A stretch of 64,000 nt of DNA. Source: Methylobacter sp. Its GTDB lineage: Bacteria > Pseudomonadota > Gammaproteobacteria > Methylococcales > Methylomonadaceae. Below are positions 9,086 to 17,390 of this stretch, piece after piece; the stretch's first letter is position 1, and each line of letters begins with the position of its first letter. The stretch covers positions 94,772 through 158,771 of the forward strand of contig NZ_JALOCF010000003.1 of NCBI RefSeq assembly GCF_023227905.1, written 5' to 3'. The position numbers were made by a program, and so were the translations under genes. The notes under the pieces were generated by a model, which made no database searches, was not told the origin of the DNA, and worked only from the letters and a program-made list of their open reading frames with translations.

Positions 9086-9778
9086 ATGCCAGCCATTAAC
9101 CGCCTTACAGTCATTGCCCTTATCCTGCTCAGCGTCGGTTGCGCAAGGACTTATCAGGCCCGATATGTCGAAACGTCGCACTTTCTGGACGATTACTCCC
9201 TGCTGAAAGACGGCGAAGATGGTGACGCTTTGTTAAGTTTCTGGAAACCCGGCATTAACTGGGCGGCTTATAAAAAAATCATTTTAGAACCTGTCATTAG
9301 CAGCAAGCTGCCTGATTCCGATCTCAATAACATGACTCACGCCGATAACCAAAAGCTTAAAGAGCTTTTTGAATACAAGATGCGGGAAGCCTTGAAGAAG
9401 AATTTTAAATTGGTCGCTCATCCCGGCCCTAATACGTTACGCGTTCAATTTGCGATCACCGATGCGGAATCGTCGATACTGCTGCTGGATTTGTATACAT
9501 CCCTCTACCCTTCGGCTCGCGCCTTATCATTGCTTAAAATGTTGGCGACAGGCACTGAATCTTATGTGGGCCAAGCCAGTGTCGAGGGCAAAGTCACCGA
9601 TTCGCAAACCGGCGAATTACTGATGGCTTCAGCGGATTGCCGGGCGGGCGGCAAAACCATAATGGGCTCTTTCGACAGTTGGGATGACGTTGAACAGGCC
9701 TACCAATACTGGGCCAGTCAATTAAATTACCAGCTTTGCACCAAGCAGGGTCATACTGATTGCCCAGAACCCGACTAA
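9086..9778 (+). CDS. DUF3313-like lipoprotein
   Basis: Predicted outer- or inner-membrane lipoprotein. From the ATG at 9086 the protein begins with a short basic segment, a hydrophobic stretch and a lipobox (LLSVGC), so the mature N-terminus is the Cys. The body resembles DUF3313, a proteobacterial family of unknown function (e.g. the WKPGINWAAYKKIILEPV segment). An in-frame ATG at 9020 would add 22 residues before the signal peptide, which I consider less likely; neither start has a good Shine-Dalgarno. No function can be given. Confidence 0.6.
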   Translation: MPAINRLTVIALILLSVGCARTYQARYVETSHFLDDYSLLKDGEDGDALLSFWKPGINWAAYKKIILEPVISSKLPDSDLNNMTHADNQKLKELFEYKMREALKKNFKLVAHPGPNTLRVQFAITDAESSILLLDLYTSLYPSARALSLLKMLATGTESYVGQASVEGKVTDSQTGELLMASADCRAGGKTIMGSFDSWDDVEQAYQYWASQLNYQLCTKQGHTDCPEPD

Positions 9779-9820
9779 ACTACGCCACCCAAACCTGCAC
9801 TTCTAACCAGACCCCATACC

Positions 9821-10264
9821 ATGACTATTAATCCATCGCTGATTCTGTTGTTTGCACTGACCTTCGCGTTACCCGCCCAGGCTAAAATCTATAAATGGAC
9901 CGATGCCGAGGGAAAATCGCATTTTTCTGCGTCCAAACCCGCTGATCCGGCATCCATAGAAAATCGTAACGACCTTGAAGTAAAATCGCCTCAGCCAACT
10001 CCGGCCGATAACAAGGCTCAAACAACAGCGCCGCAAGTCGATCTTTACGTCACCAGCTGGTGCCCTTATTGCAAAAAAGCCATGGCTTTTCTGCGCAAAA
10101 ACAATATTGCCTTTAATACCTACGATATTGAGCAAGACGCCAGTGCCGCAGCGCGTAAAAAAGACCTCGATCCGGGCTATGGCGGAATCCCGCTGGCTGT
10201 CATTAATGGTACGACTATCCGCGGCTTTAGCGAAAGCTCGTATCAACAAGCTCTGGCAAAATAA
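9821..10264 (+). CDS. Exported DUF4124-glutaredoxin protein
   Basis: A secreted redox protein. Residues 1-21 are a signal peptide ending in PAQA. Residues about 22-55 are a DUF4124 segment (KIYKWTDAEGKSHFS). After a short linker a glutaredoxin domain begins near residue 72 with the active site CPYC in TSWCPYCKKA, and later GGIPLAVING supplies the cis-Pro loop. A CPYC centre in the periplasm suggests disulfide handling, but substrate and partner are unknown. It lies 4 bases before the next gene and is likely co-transcribed with it. Confidence 0.8.
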   Translation: MTINPSLILLFALTFALPAQAKIYKWTDAEGKSHFSASKPADPASIENRNDLEVKSPQPTPADNKAQTTAPQVDLYVTSWCPYCKKAMAFLRKNNIAFNTYDIEQDASAAARKKDLDPGYGGIPLAVINGTTIRGFSESSYQQALAK

Positions 10265-10267
10265 TCC

Positions 10268-10867
10268 ATGAATAAGATATGGTTGGGGATATTTTTTACG
10301 GCACTGCTTTGGTCGGGCATTGATCCCAAAGACTACCCGACCTGGATGCTTGAAGTAGCGCCAGCGGTGATCGCTTTGATCGTGCTGGCTAAGACGCGCG
10401 AAAAATTCCGCTTAACGGATTTGGCTTATAACTTGATCCTGGTCCATAGCCTTATCTTAATGGTAGGCGCGCATTACACTTACGCCGAAGTGCCGCTGTT
10501 CGACTGGTTAAAGGACGTATTTAACCTTGAGCGCAATAATTACGATAAAGTCGGCCATTTAGCCCAAGGCTTTATCCCCGCCATCATCGCCCGGGAAGTC
10601 CTGATCAGGAACCATGTGCTGCTTAACCTCAAATGGCTCAATTTTTTCATCGTCTGTATCTGTCTTGCCATCAGCGCCGTTTATGAGCTGATTGAATGGT
10701 GTGTTGCGCTGTTAAGCTCGGAAGCCGCCGAAGCCTTTTTAGGCACCCAAGGCTACATCTGGGACACACAGTCGGACATGGCTTTTGCTCTTTTGGGCGC
10801 AGTGCTGGCCTTGGCCCTGTTAAGCAACCGTCATGACCGGCACATCGCCAGATTGATGGCAGAATAG
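10268..10867 (+). CDS. DUF2238 (YjdF-like) inner-membrane protein
   Basis: Polytopic membrane protein of 199 residues with about six hydrophobic segments. The conserved polar motifs of the DUF2238/YjdF family are present: YDKVGHLAQGFIPA, YELIEWCVALL and GYIWDTQSDM. Function is unknown in the family. The start is 3 bases after the stop of the glutaredoxin gene. A 6-bp stem closed by a GGAA tetraloop (10936-10951) with T-rich sequence 9 bases further on may end this unit. Confidence 0.8.
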   Translation: MNKIWLGIFFTALLWSGIDPKDYPTWMLEVAPAVIALIVLAKTREKFRLTDLAYNLILVHSLILMVGAHYTYAEVPLFDWLKDVFNLERNNYDKVGHLAQGFIPAIIAREVLIRNHVLLNLKWLNFFIVCICLAISAVYELIEWCVALLSSEAAEAFLGTQGYIWDTQSDMAFALLGAVLALALLSNRHDRHIARLMAE

Positions 10868-11026
10868 ATCGTCTTAGCACCAAGACAAATCGCCGTTCGC
10901 CTTAAGGCATAGGTACGTTGCATTCTCGTTTCATTGTTCGCGGAAGCGAACGCAGATTTGTTATTTTTCATTTTTAAATCGTTGTAAAATAACGGCCATT
11001 ACAAACCATTACCACACACAGACATT

Positions 11027-11917
11027 ATGAAATCAACATTAACCGTTTGTGCTGTCCAACAGCCCTGCGATGAAGACAGAGAAACCAACCTTGATTTTTC
11101 CATAGCAAAAATTTACGAAGCCGCAGCCGTAAATGCCGACTTGGTCGTATTGCCCGAACTGCATCTGGGGCCGTATTTTTGCCAAAATGAAGATTACAAT
11201 AACTATGCTCTCGCCCAGCCTATTCCCGGCCCCACCACTGGAATTCTGTCGGGTGTAGCTAGAGAACTCGGCATCGTTATTGTATCGACCATTTTCGAAA
11301 AACGGGCGCCGGGGCTTTATCACAATACCGCCGTTGTTTTTGACAAGGATGGCAGTATCGCCGGTAAGTACCGAAAAATGCATATCCCCGACGATCCGGG
11401 CTTTTATGAAAAATATTATTTCACACCCGGCGATTTGGGTTTTAAGCCCATCGAAACCTCTATCGGCAAACTGGGCGTCTTGGTTTGTTGGGACCAATGG
11501 TATCCCGAAGGCGCCAGGTTGATGGCTTTGGCCGGTGCCGACATGTTGATTTACCCGACCGCAATAGGCTGGGACCCGGAAGATACGCCAGCCGAGCAAC
11601 AACGCCAGCTGGATGCCTGGATTACCATTCAGCGCGCCCATGCTGTCGCCAACGGCATTCCGGTCATTGCCTGCAACCGCATCGGCTTTGAGCAAGCGCC
11701 GAATTCGACTACAGGTACTGGAATTAACTTCTGGGGCAATAGCTTTATAGCCGGGCCGCAAGGGGAAATCCTGAGCAGCGCCAATGATTCGGAAACAAAG
11801 GTCCTCAGCTGCACAATTGATAGGGCTAGGTCTGAACGGGTCAGGCAAGTCTGGCCATTTTTGCGCGACCGCCGGATTGATGAGTATGCCGATTTAACCA
11901 AGCGTTTTATCGATTGA
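11027..11917 (+). CDS. aguB: N-carbamoylputrescine amidase
   Basis: Nitrilase-superfamily amidohydrolase that releases putrescine, CO2 and ammonia from N-carbamoylputrescine. The catalytic triad is visible as Glu in VVLPELHLGPYF, Lys in YRKMHIPDDPGF and Cys in LVCWDQWYPEGARL. The sequence GFYEKYYFTPGD is typical of AguB. Full length at 296 residues. With aguA it completes the agmatine route to putrescine; an arginine decarboxylase is not in the window. Confidence 0.93.
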   Translation: MKSTLTVCAVQQPCDEDRETNLDFSIAKIYEAAAVNADLVVLPELHLGPYFCQNEDYNNYALAQPIPGPTTGILSGVARELGIVIVSTIFEKRAPGLYHNTAVVFDKDGSIAGKYRKMHIPDDPGFYEKYYFTPGDLGFKPIETSIGKLGVLVCWDQWYPEGARLMALAGADMLIYPTAIGWDPEDTPAEQQRQLDAWITIQRAHAVANGIPVIACNRIGFEQAPNSTTGTGINFWGNSFIAGPQGEILSSANDSETKVLSCTIDRARSERVRQVWPFLRDRRIDEYADLTKRFID

Positions 11918-11949
11918 TATAAACCAGGGAATCTATCGTTGAGACACTA

Positions 11950-12885
11950 ATGAATCAGTCAGACAACTCGGATGTTTTTCATCAAATACACATTGATGTC
12001 GCGCGTAATGCAACGGACGATTTCAATTTGTTTCACGATAGAAACCGGTGGGGGCGTATCAACCGCAACCCGTTCAACGGCCCGATTGCGCTCGGCTTTC
12101 AAGTAGAATCGTTGCTCGAACACAAGGTTTTTCTTCATCGTAAATCACATAATGAAAACAAGTTGATAGAAGATAACAACCTGCGTTTTAGCAACTACCA
12201 GTTTTCTTTTGTTAACGCGGTCAAGCCCGGACAAACGATATCGGTCGACATAAAAAAGTCGCAATTTACAGAAGAGCCCGAGACGACTCTCAGCAACAGG
12301 ATTACGGTTAAATCGGGCGGTGCCTTGGCCTTGCTGGGTTACAAGAAAGAGTCCAAGTTTGCTTTATTTCTGACCAATCCGGATATTCCGCAATTTGGCG
12401 CCCTCAACCAGCACCCTGATCGGTCTTTTATATCCGGCAGCAGTTTTTTTTTGAAACGAAAATACATCACCATCAGTAATGCAAAAAATTTTTTGTGCGG
12501 ATCATTGGTAGATCAGGATGCTTTTTTCGACCCCTTCAAAAATAAAGCGGTGTTCCCTGAAATATTTCCGTGCAGCCTGATATCCAGCGCATTGCTGGAA
12601 AAAGCGGTTATAGAAAAGCATGATTTCGAGCGCAATCCGTTGGTGTATATGTCCCATAAAATCAGCATTGATCGCAGTTACCTTGCTCAGCTAAAATCCG
12701 GTGACGCGCTGTATATAATAATCAGGCAGATACCCGCAGAATCGAAAAAAGAAGGCATCGGCCACGCCATAGACTCACCCTATCACTATGAGTGTTACGG
12801 CCTGATGGAAGATAAAACCATTCTTTACCGAGCCTTGATCTCTCTCGCGCCTCTGGAACAAATACTGAACTCAGTTAAGAAATAA
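11950..12885 (+). CDS. Double-hotdog-like protein of unknown function
   Basis: Protein of 311 residues I cannot assign firmly. The N-terminal part (DATDDFNLFHD-like NATDDFNLFHDRNRWG, then NGPIALGFQVESLL) resembles the DxN...H...IAHG pattern of MaoC-type hotdog hydratases. The second half repeats a strand-rich layout, so a double-hotdog fold is plausible. There is no signal peptide. It ends 3 bases before the peptidase gene, which overlaps the fructosamine kinase, so the three may form one operon. An acyl-thioester role is only inference. Confidence 0.45.
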   Translation: MNQSDNSDVFHQIHIDVARNATDDFNLFHDRNRWGRINRNPFNGPIALGFQVESLLEHKVFLHRKSHNENKLIEDNNLRFSNYQFSFVNAVKPGQTISVDIKKSQFTEEPETTLSNRITVKSGGALALLGYKKESKFALFLTNPDIPQFGALNQHPDRSFISGSSFFLKRKYITISNAKNFLCGSLVDQDAFFDPFKNKAVFPEIFPCSLISSALLEKAVIEKHDFERNPLVYMSHKISIDRSYLAQLKSGDALYIIIRQIPAESKKEGIGHAIDSPYHYECYGLMEDKTILYRALISLAPLEQILNSVKK

Positions 12886-12888
12886 GCC

Positions 12889-13392
12889 ATGCACGAATTA
12901 AAATATTTAATCGGCTATTCTGAAAACGTAACCAGCCAGGTGCGCTTGCTGATCAGCAAAGATAAACTGGGCGAGACGCTGCTGAAAAAATACCCGGCTC
13001 CCCATACGATCAGGACGGATAAGGCGCTTTATGCTTATACCGTTGATATGAAGAATGCTTTGCTCAAACAATCCCAACCGCTTAGCAAGGTGATTTACGA
13101 TGACAAGATTAAAGATCTCCATCATGCCTTAGGCTTACATACCTTTATCTCCAGAGTTCAAGGCAGCAAACACAAGGCAAAAAACGAAATCCGGGTAGCT
13201 TCGCTATTCAAAAATGTGCCGCTGGAATTTTTAAGGATGATCGTCGTGCACGAACTGGCGCATTTGAAGGAGAAAGATCATAACAAGGCGTTTTACAAGC
13301 TGTGCGAATACATGGAGCCGTCTTATCACCAGCTCGAGCTGGATATGAGACTGTATCTGACGCATATGGATTTATTCGGCAAGCTCTACTGA
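12889..13392 (+). CDS. YgjP-like (WLM/DUF45) zinc metallopeptidase
   Basis: Cytoplasmic protein of 167 residues with a C-terminal zinc peptidase motif: VVHELAHLKEKDHNKAFYKL gives HExxH plus the downstream His typical of the YgjP/DUF45 group. The N-terminal half has no recognisable domain. It starts 3 bases after the hotdog gene and its TGA overlaps the ATG of the kinase gene (TGATG), indicating coupled translation. Substrate unknown. A second, differently organised member of this peptidase group lies at 47375-48145. Confidence 0.75.
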   Translation: MHELKYLIGYSENVTSQVRLLISKDKLGETLLKKYPAPHTIRTDKALYAYTVDMKNALLKQSQPLSKVIYDDKIKDLHHALGLHTFISRVQGSKHKAKNEIRVASLFKNVPLEFLRMIVVHELAHLKEKDHNKAFYKLCEYMEPSYHQLELDMRLYLTHMDLFGKLY

Positions 13393-14270
13393 TGAACTGG
13401 CAAACCATTGTTCAACAGATTGAATCGGCAACCCGGCAGCCTTTCAGGTTGGCCAAGGCCCAGCCGCTGTCTGGCGGCGATATTAATGCGGCTTACCGGT
13501 TACAGGCTGAAAATGTAAGTTTTTTCGTCAAGCTGAACACGCCTGACCGGCTTACAATGTTCGAGGCCGAAGCCGCAGGCTTGCAAGCCTTGATACAAAC
13601 TCAGGCCATCCGCGTACCAAAGTTTATTGCTTGCGGCCAAACACCTGACCATGCTTTTTTGGTACTTGAATATATCGACTTACATCGACTGAATAGCCGT
13701 TCAGAACAGCTGCTGGGCCAACAACTGGCACAACTGCATCTGCAAAAACAGGCTTATTTCGGTTGGCACAGCGATAACACCATCGGCAGTACTGTACAAG
13801 TCAACGGCCACTATCACGACTGGATAAAATTCTGGCAACAGCAGCGCCTGGGACACCAATTAACGCTGGCTGCTGCAAAAGGCTATAGCGGTCGCTTGCA
13901 AACGCTGGGCGACAAGCTCTGCTCGAATTTAAATCCGTTTTTTTCCGGATATCAGCCGCAGCCGGCTTTGCTGCATGGCGATTTATGGGGCGGTAATGTT
14001 GCAGCAGATGAACAGGGCAATCCGGTCATTTACGATCCGGCTTGCTACTTTGGCGACCGGGAAACGGATCTGGCGATGACCGAACTATTCGGAGGCTTCA
14101 GCCCAGCGTTTTATCAAGCCTATCAAGACGCTTATCCGCTAGCGCCGGGCTATGCGCGCAGGAAAACGCTGTACAACTTATACCATATACTCAACCATCT
14201 GAACCTGTTCGGGCAAAGCTATCTGCATCAGGCAGAAAATATGCTCGATAAGTTATTAGCTGATATATAA
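13392..14270 (+). CDS. Fructosamine kinase family protein
   Basis: Phosphorylates the sugar of glycated amines, leading to their removal from proteins or small molecules (family knowledge: FN3K/YniA). Features seen are LSGGDINAAYRL near the N-terminus, FVKLN with the ATP-binding Lys, the catalytic loop LLHGDLWGGNVA and the metal-binding YDPACYFGDRETDLAM. I use the ATG that overlaps the upstream stop (TGATG), giving MNWQTIVQQIESATRQPF and 292 residues. A longer frame starting at 13302 lies inside the peptidase gene and is rejected. Confidence 0.85.
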   Translation: MNWQTIVQQIESATRQPFRLAKAQPLSGGDINAAYRLQAENVSFFVKLNTPDRLTMFEAEAAGLQALIQTQAIRVPKFIACGQTPDHAFLVLEYIDLHRLNSRSEQLLGQQLAQLHLQKQAYFGWHSDNTIGSTVQVNGHYHDWIKFWQQQRLGHQLTLAAAKGYSGRLQTLGDKLCSNLNPFFSGYQPQPALLHGDLWGGNVAADEQGNPVIYDPACYFGDRETDLAMTELFGGFSPAFYQAYQDAYPLAPGYARRKTLYNLYHILNHLNLFGQSYLHQAENMLDKLLADI

Positions 14271-14370
14271 AGTGCCGCATAATTAGGTCCTGCCGGTAAA
14301 TCAGCCCCTACCTGACAAGCCGCACAAAGGCATTCCCTTTCAACAAACACATACCCACGAGGAAACGCTC

Positions 14371-15060
14371 ATGGCCGACATAAAGTCCCCAACCGTTTTA
14401 AACCCAGGCGTATTGATCCCAGTCAATCCCGCTATTGAAAGTTACATGCATGGTTTGCTGCATAACACAGACCATCCGGTGTTGGCAGAAATGGAAGCGC
14501 TCGCGCAGAAAAACAACTTTCCGATCATTGGCCGCCTGGTGGGAGTATTCATTGAAGCGCAGGCCAAAATGATCAATGCCGAACGAGTGTTTGAGTTTGG
14601 CAGCGGCTACGGATATTCAGCCTATTGGTTTGCCAGAGCGGTTGGCCCCAACGGCCGGGTGATCTGCACCGATGCCGACTTTCTTAATCAGGAGAAAGCC
14701 GAGCAATACCTTGGCGCTGCCGGCTTGTGGGATCGGATCGATTTTCGGGCAGGCATGGCTCAAGATGTTTTTGCCCAAACTGAGGGGCTATTCGACATCT
14801 GCTATAACGACGTCGACAAAGGCGATTACCCTGCAATTTGGCTTATGGCCAAAGACAGGATTCGTCCCGGCGGCCTTTATATTGCCGATAATGTGCTTTG
14901 GCGCGGCCGGGTTGCGGTAGAAAACCCCAGCGATATTTTCCCCGGCTGGACTGAGGCAATTATTGAACACAATGAACTTATTTTTAATGATCCTGAGTTT
15001 GACACCTTCATCAATCCGACTCGTGATGGCGTGATCGTTGCCAGAAGAAAGACAGCCTAA
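14371..15060 (+). CDS. Class I SAM-dependent O-methyltransferase (CCoAOMT-like)
   Basis: Methyltransferase of 229 residues with SAM-binding motif I VFEFGSGYGYSAYWFA, an acidic motif II (VICTDAD), YNDVDKGDYP and NVLWRGRVAV, which together match the catechol/caffeoyl-CoA O-methyltransferase-like family. The ATG is preceded by GAGGAA at good spacing. It lies alone between the kinase gene and the TIGR02647 gene. Substrate cannot be predicted. Confidence 0.8.
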   Translation: MADIKSPTVLNPGVLIPVNPAIESYMHGLLHNTDHPVLAEMEALAQKNNFPIIGRLVGVFIEAQAKMINAERVFEFGSGYGYSAYWFARAVGPNGRVICTDADFLNQEKAEQYLGAAGLWDRIDFRAGMAQDVFAQTEGLFDICYNDVDKGDYPAIWLMAKDRIRPGGLYIADNVLWRGRVAVENPSDIFPGWTEAIIEHNELIFNDPEFDTFINPTRDGVIVARRKTA

Positions 15061-15130
15061 AAAAAGATACTTCTTCTTCATAAATAGCATTATGCTATTG
15101 CTTTAAATCAATGAGTCATGAGGACTTACT

Positions 15131-15367
15131 ATGCCCTATACCAAAGAGATAGTCGAAGAACTGAACATTCTTGTTCGCTACAATTTGTCCACCACTCAGG
15201 AAGGAATCAAGGTTCATAAAACAGCGTCACCGGAAACTATAGCAGCTACGCATCGGCTATTCAAAAAAGGTCTGGTAACACAGGAAGATGGCGGCTATTT
15301 GACAAATCTTGGTATTGAAACCGCAAAACAAGCACAAACAGTTCTGGATATACTCACGCCGGCTTAA
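15131..15367 (+). CDS. TIGR02647-family small protein
   Basis: Small cytoplasmic protein of 78 residues of a conserved gammaproteobacterial family with unknown function. Visible family-like features are the start MPYTKEIVEELNIL, GIKVHKTASPE and a C-terminal helix (TAKQAQTVLDIL). The layout of helices followed by GLVTQEDGGYLT looks like a winged-helix fragment, so DNA binding is possible but unproven. It converges on rpoH with a shared terminator between them. Confidence 0.75.
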   Translation: MPYTKEIVEELNILVRYNLSTTQEGIKVHKTASPETIAATHRLFKKGLVTQEDGGYLTNLGIETAKQAQTVLDILTPA

Positions 15368-15404
15368 AAAATCCCGTTACGGTTATAAAAAAACCGTAAG
15401 CAAT

Positions 15405-15441
15405 AAAAAAGGCTTAACGAGGTAATCGTTAAGCCTTTTTG
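15405..15441. terminator. Bidirectional intrinsic terminator (TIGR02647 gene / rpoH)
   Basis: Perfect 12-bp stem AAGGCTTAACGA / TCGTTAAGCCTT (15409-15420, 15426-15437) with a 5-base loop, flanked by A-tract and T-tract. It works in both directions between convergent genes. A second, weaker 8-bp hairpin (15377-15399) precedes it on the plus strand. Confidence 0.9.
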
Positions 15442-15456
15442 TTGTGCGATTATAAC

Positions 15457-16314
15457 TTATGCGGCAAGTTCAACCGCCGCTTTCAATTTTTTCATCGCGT
15501 TTTGTTCCAATTGCCTGATCCTTTCGGCAGAGACATTGTAACGTTCGGCAAGTTCATGCAATGTCGCTTTTTTGTCCATCAACCAGCGGCTTGACAGGAT
15601 ATCCAAACTGCGTTCATCCAACTCCGCCATCGCATCGGCCAACAAATCCTGCTCATGGCCTTCCCAATCTGAGTTCTCAAGCAATACAGCAGGGTCGACA
15701 CCGTGTTGATAAAGATAGCTGGCTGGGGCGACATAACTTTCTTCGCTTGCTTCATCGACCGGCATATCAAATGACATGTCCCGGCTGCCCAGGCGCTTTT
15801 CCATTTCGTAAACAGCACTGACATCGACATCAAGGTCTTTGGCAATCGCTACCGCCTCGTCATTGGATAACCAGCCTAAATCGTGTTTGGATTTACGCAA
15901 GTTAAAAAACAGTTTGCGCTGCGCCTTAGTGGTGGCAATTTTTACAATGCCCCAATTCTTAATCACATACTCGTGAATCTCGGCTTTAATCCAGTGCACG
16001 GCAAAAGAAACCAAACGTACACCTATGTCGGGATCAAAACGTTTAACGGCTTTCATCAAGCCGATATTGCCTTCCTGAATAATATCCGGCATAGACAAGC
16101 CATATCCGCTGTACCCTCTGGCAACGTGAACCACAAAGCGTAAATTGGTCATAACCAGCTCACGCGCGGCTTCCAAATCGCCGTTGTCTCTAAATCTTAA
16201 GGCTAACTCTCGTTCCTGCTCTACTGTCAATTTAGGCATTTGCCTAACAACATTCAGATAAGAATCAAATGTTCCGACCGATAAATTAATAGGTAAAGCT
16301 AATGCGTTACTCAT
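15457..16314 (-). CDS. rpoH: RNA polymerase heat-shock sigma factor (sigma-32)
   Basis: Directs RNA polymerase to heat-shock promoters. Region 2 (DIIQEGNIGLMKAVKRFDP) and region 4 with its helix-turn-helix (TLHELAERYNVSAERIRQLEQNAMKKL) are intact. The RpoH box is present as QRKLFFNLRK. The length (285 residues) is typical. The ATG follows GGAG at good spacing. It is the last gene of the ftsY-ftsE-ftsX-rpoH order, and a CIRCE-like operator about 35 bases upstream suggests an extra layer of control by HrcA. Confidence 0.95.
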   Translation of the reverse strand: MSNALALPINLSVGTFDSYLNVVRQMPKLTVEQERELALRFRDNGDLEAARELVMTNLRFVVHVARGYSGYGLSMPDIIQEGNIGLMKAVKRFDPDIGVRLVSFAVHWIKAEIHEYVIKNWGIVKIATTKAQRKLFFNLRKSKHDLGWLSNDEAVAIAKDLDVDVSAVYEMEKRLGSRDMSFDMPVDEASEESYVAPASYLYQHGVDPAVLLENSDWEGHEQDLLADAMAELDERSLDILSSRWLMDKKATLHELAERYNVSAERIRQLEQNAMKKLKAAVELAA

Positions 16315-16348
16315 TGAGACTCCTATGTAAAAAACATTTTTTTGAATT

Positions 16349-16375
16349 CTAGCACTCTGAACGAAAGAGTGCTAA
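16349..16375 (-). promoter_or_regulatory. CIRCE-like HrcA operator upstream of rpoH
   Basis: Reading towards rpoH the sequence is TTAGCACTC, nine bases, GAGTGCTAG. It matches 17 of the 18 fixed positions of the CIRCE consensus (TTAGCACTC-N9-GAGTGCTAA), the target of the HrcA repressor. It lies 8 bases after the ftsX stop and 35 bases before the rpoH ATG. A weak sigma-70-like promoter (GAGACA at 16399-16404, AATTAT at 16375-16380, 18-base spacer) abuts it, a geometry that would allow repression. The promoter assignment is inference. Confidence 0.8.
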
Positions 16376-16382
16376 TAATTTT

Positions 16383-17387
16383 CTACTCGGGTTTTAATTG
16401 TCTCAGTTGGAAATGAAGCACAATCCATGAACCCACTATGCCCAGCACAGATGAGATGAATAATAATGCTAAGGTTTCAGTAAAGCCAAGGAACAGCACA
16501 TGGAATGTATCGTCATAAAGCCCGGAAAGCTTTTCGATGGGGTATTTTAAAATCAGCATGATGATTGTAACGATAAACCATGCTGTCACGCCGGAAAAAA
16601 AGCCAATCCAAAAGCCACTATACAAAAACGGCCTGTGAATAAAACCGTTGGTCGCACCCACCAGTTTTGCGATCACGACTTCATCGCGACGGGTATGCAA
16701 TTCCAGGCGTATGGTATTGGCCGTAATAAACAGTACTCCGGCCCCCAGTAACAAACTCAATAAGATAACGCCACACCGCGCCACTTCCATAATAGACTGT
16801 AAGCGCTTAACCCACTGCATATCCATCTGGGCAAAATCAACCTCTGCCGAACGCTTAAAATCATCAAGCATAACCTCAAGCGCCTGCTCATTTTCCAATG
16901 AGTTCTTGGGCAACACCTGAATGACAATCGGTAGCGGGTTTTTTTCCAAGGTCTTTACCGCTTCGCCGAATCCGCTGTGTTCCTTAAACTCCGCCAGCGC
17001 CTGCTCCTTGGTGATCAATTTAACTTCCTGAATGTCGGGATTTTGCCTAATAGTGTCTGCGAACTTGTTGGCCCTTGCTTCTGAAATTTCGTCTTTCAAA
17101 AACAAAGAGATTTGATTGCTGGCTTCCAAATTGCCCGCTAGCTGCTGAAGGTTAGCTACCAGAATATAAAAGCCGCTGGACAGTGCGATCGCAATCGCCA
17201 AAACAACGATTGTCATTGCCGAAGAGAATCGGGACGCGATTAATCGGCCAAGACTTGAAAACAAGGCATGCGCGTGAAGATTCCGATAAGCATGAAATTT
17301 ATCGACCAGATTACCACCGGAAATTTTAGTTTGCCAGCGCGGCTCCTGTTTAACTGATTTAACCGGCTTTTTCTTGACGTATTTCAT
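16383..17387 (-). CDS. ftsX: Cell division protein FtsX
   Basis: Membrane subunit of the FtsEX ABC-type complex, which recruits and activates division-site peptidoglycan hydrolases through periplasmic partners. The 334 residues show a basic cytoplasmic N-terminus, a first membrane helix (AMTIVVLAIAIALSSGFYIL), a periplasmic loop with NQISLFLKDEISEARA, and three C-terminal helices, the usual FtsX topology. The start is 3 bases downstream of the ftsE stop. Transcription ends into the rpoH promoter region. Confidence 0.93.
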   Translation of the reverse strand: MKYVKKKPVKSVKQEPRWQTKISGGNLVDKFHAYRNLHAHALFSSLGRLIASRFSSAMTIVVLAIAIALSSGFYILVANLQQLAGNLEASNQISLFLKDEISEARANKFADTIRQNPDIQEVKLITKEQALAEFKEHSGFGEAVKTLEKNPLPIVIQVLPKNSLENEQALEVMLDDFKRSAEVDFAQMDMQWVKRLQSIMEVARCGVILLSLLLGAGVLFITANTIRLELHTRRDEVVIAKLVGATNGFIHRPFLYSGFWIGFFSGVTAWFIVTIIMLILKYPIEKLSGLYDDTFHVLFLGFTETLALLFISSVLGIVGSWIVLHFQLRQLKPE

Positions 17388-17390
17388 AAT

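Noticed and set aside
11039..11848. 269-residue frame on the minus strand
   Set aside because: Lies wholly antisense to aguB, which has all catalytic motifs; no ribosome site or recognisable domain.
13302..13391. Longer start for the fructosamine kinase
   Set aside because: Lies inside the peptidase gene; the TGATG overlap start fits the family length.
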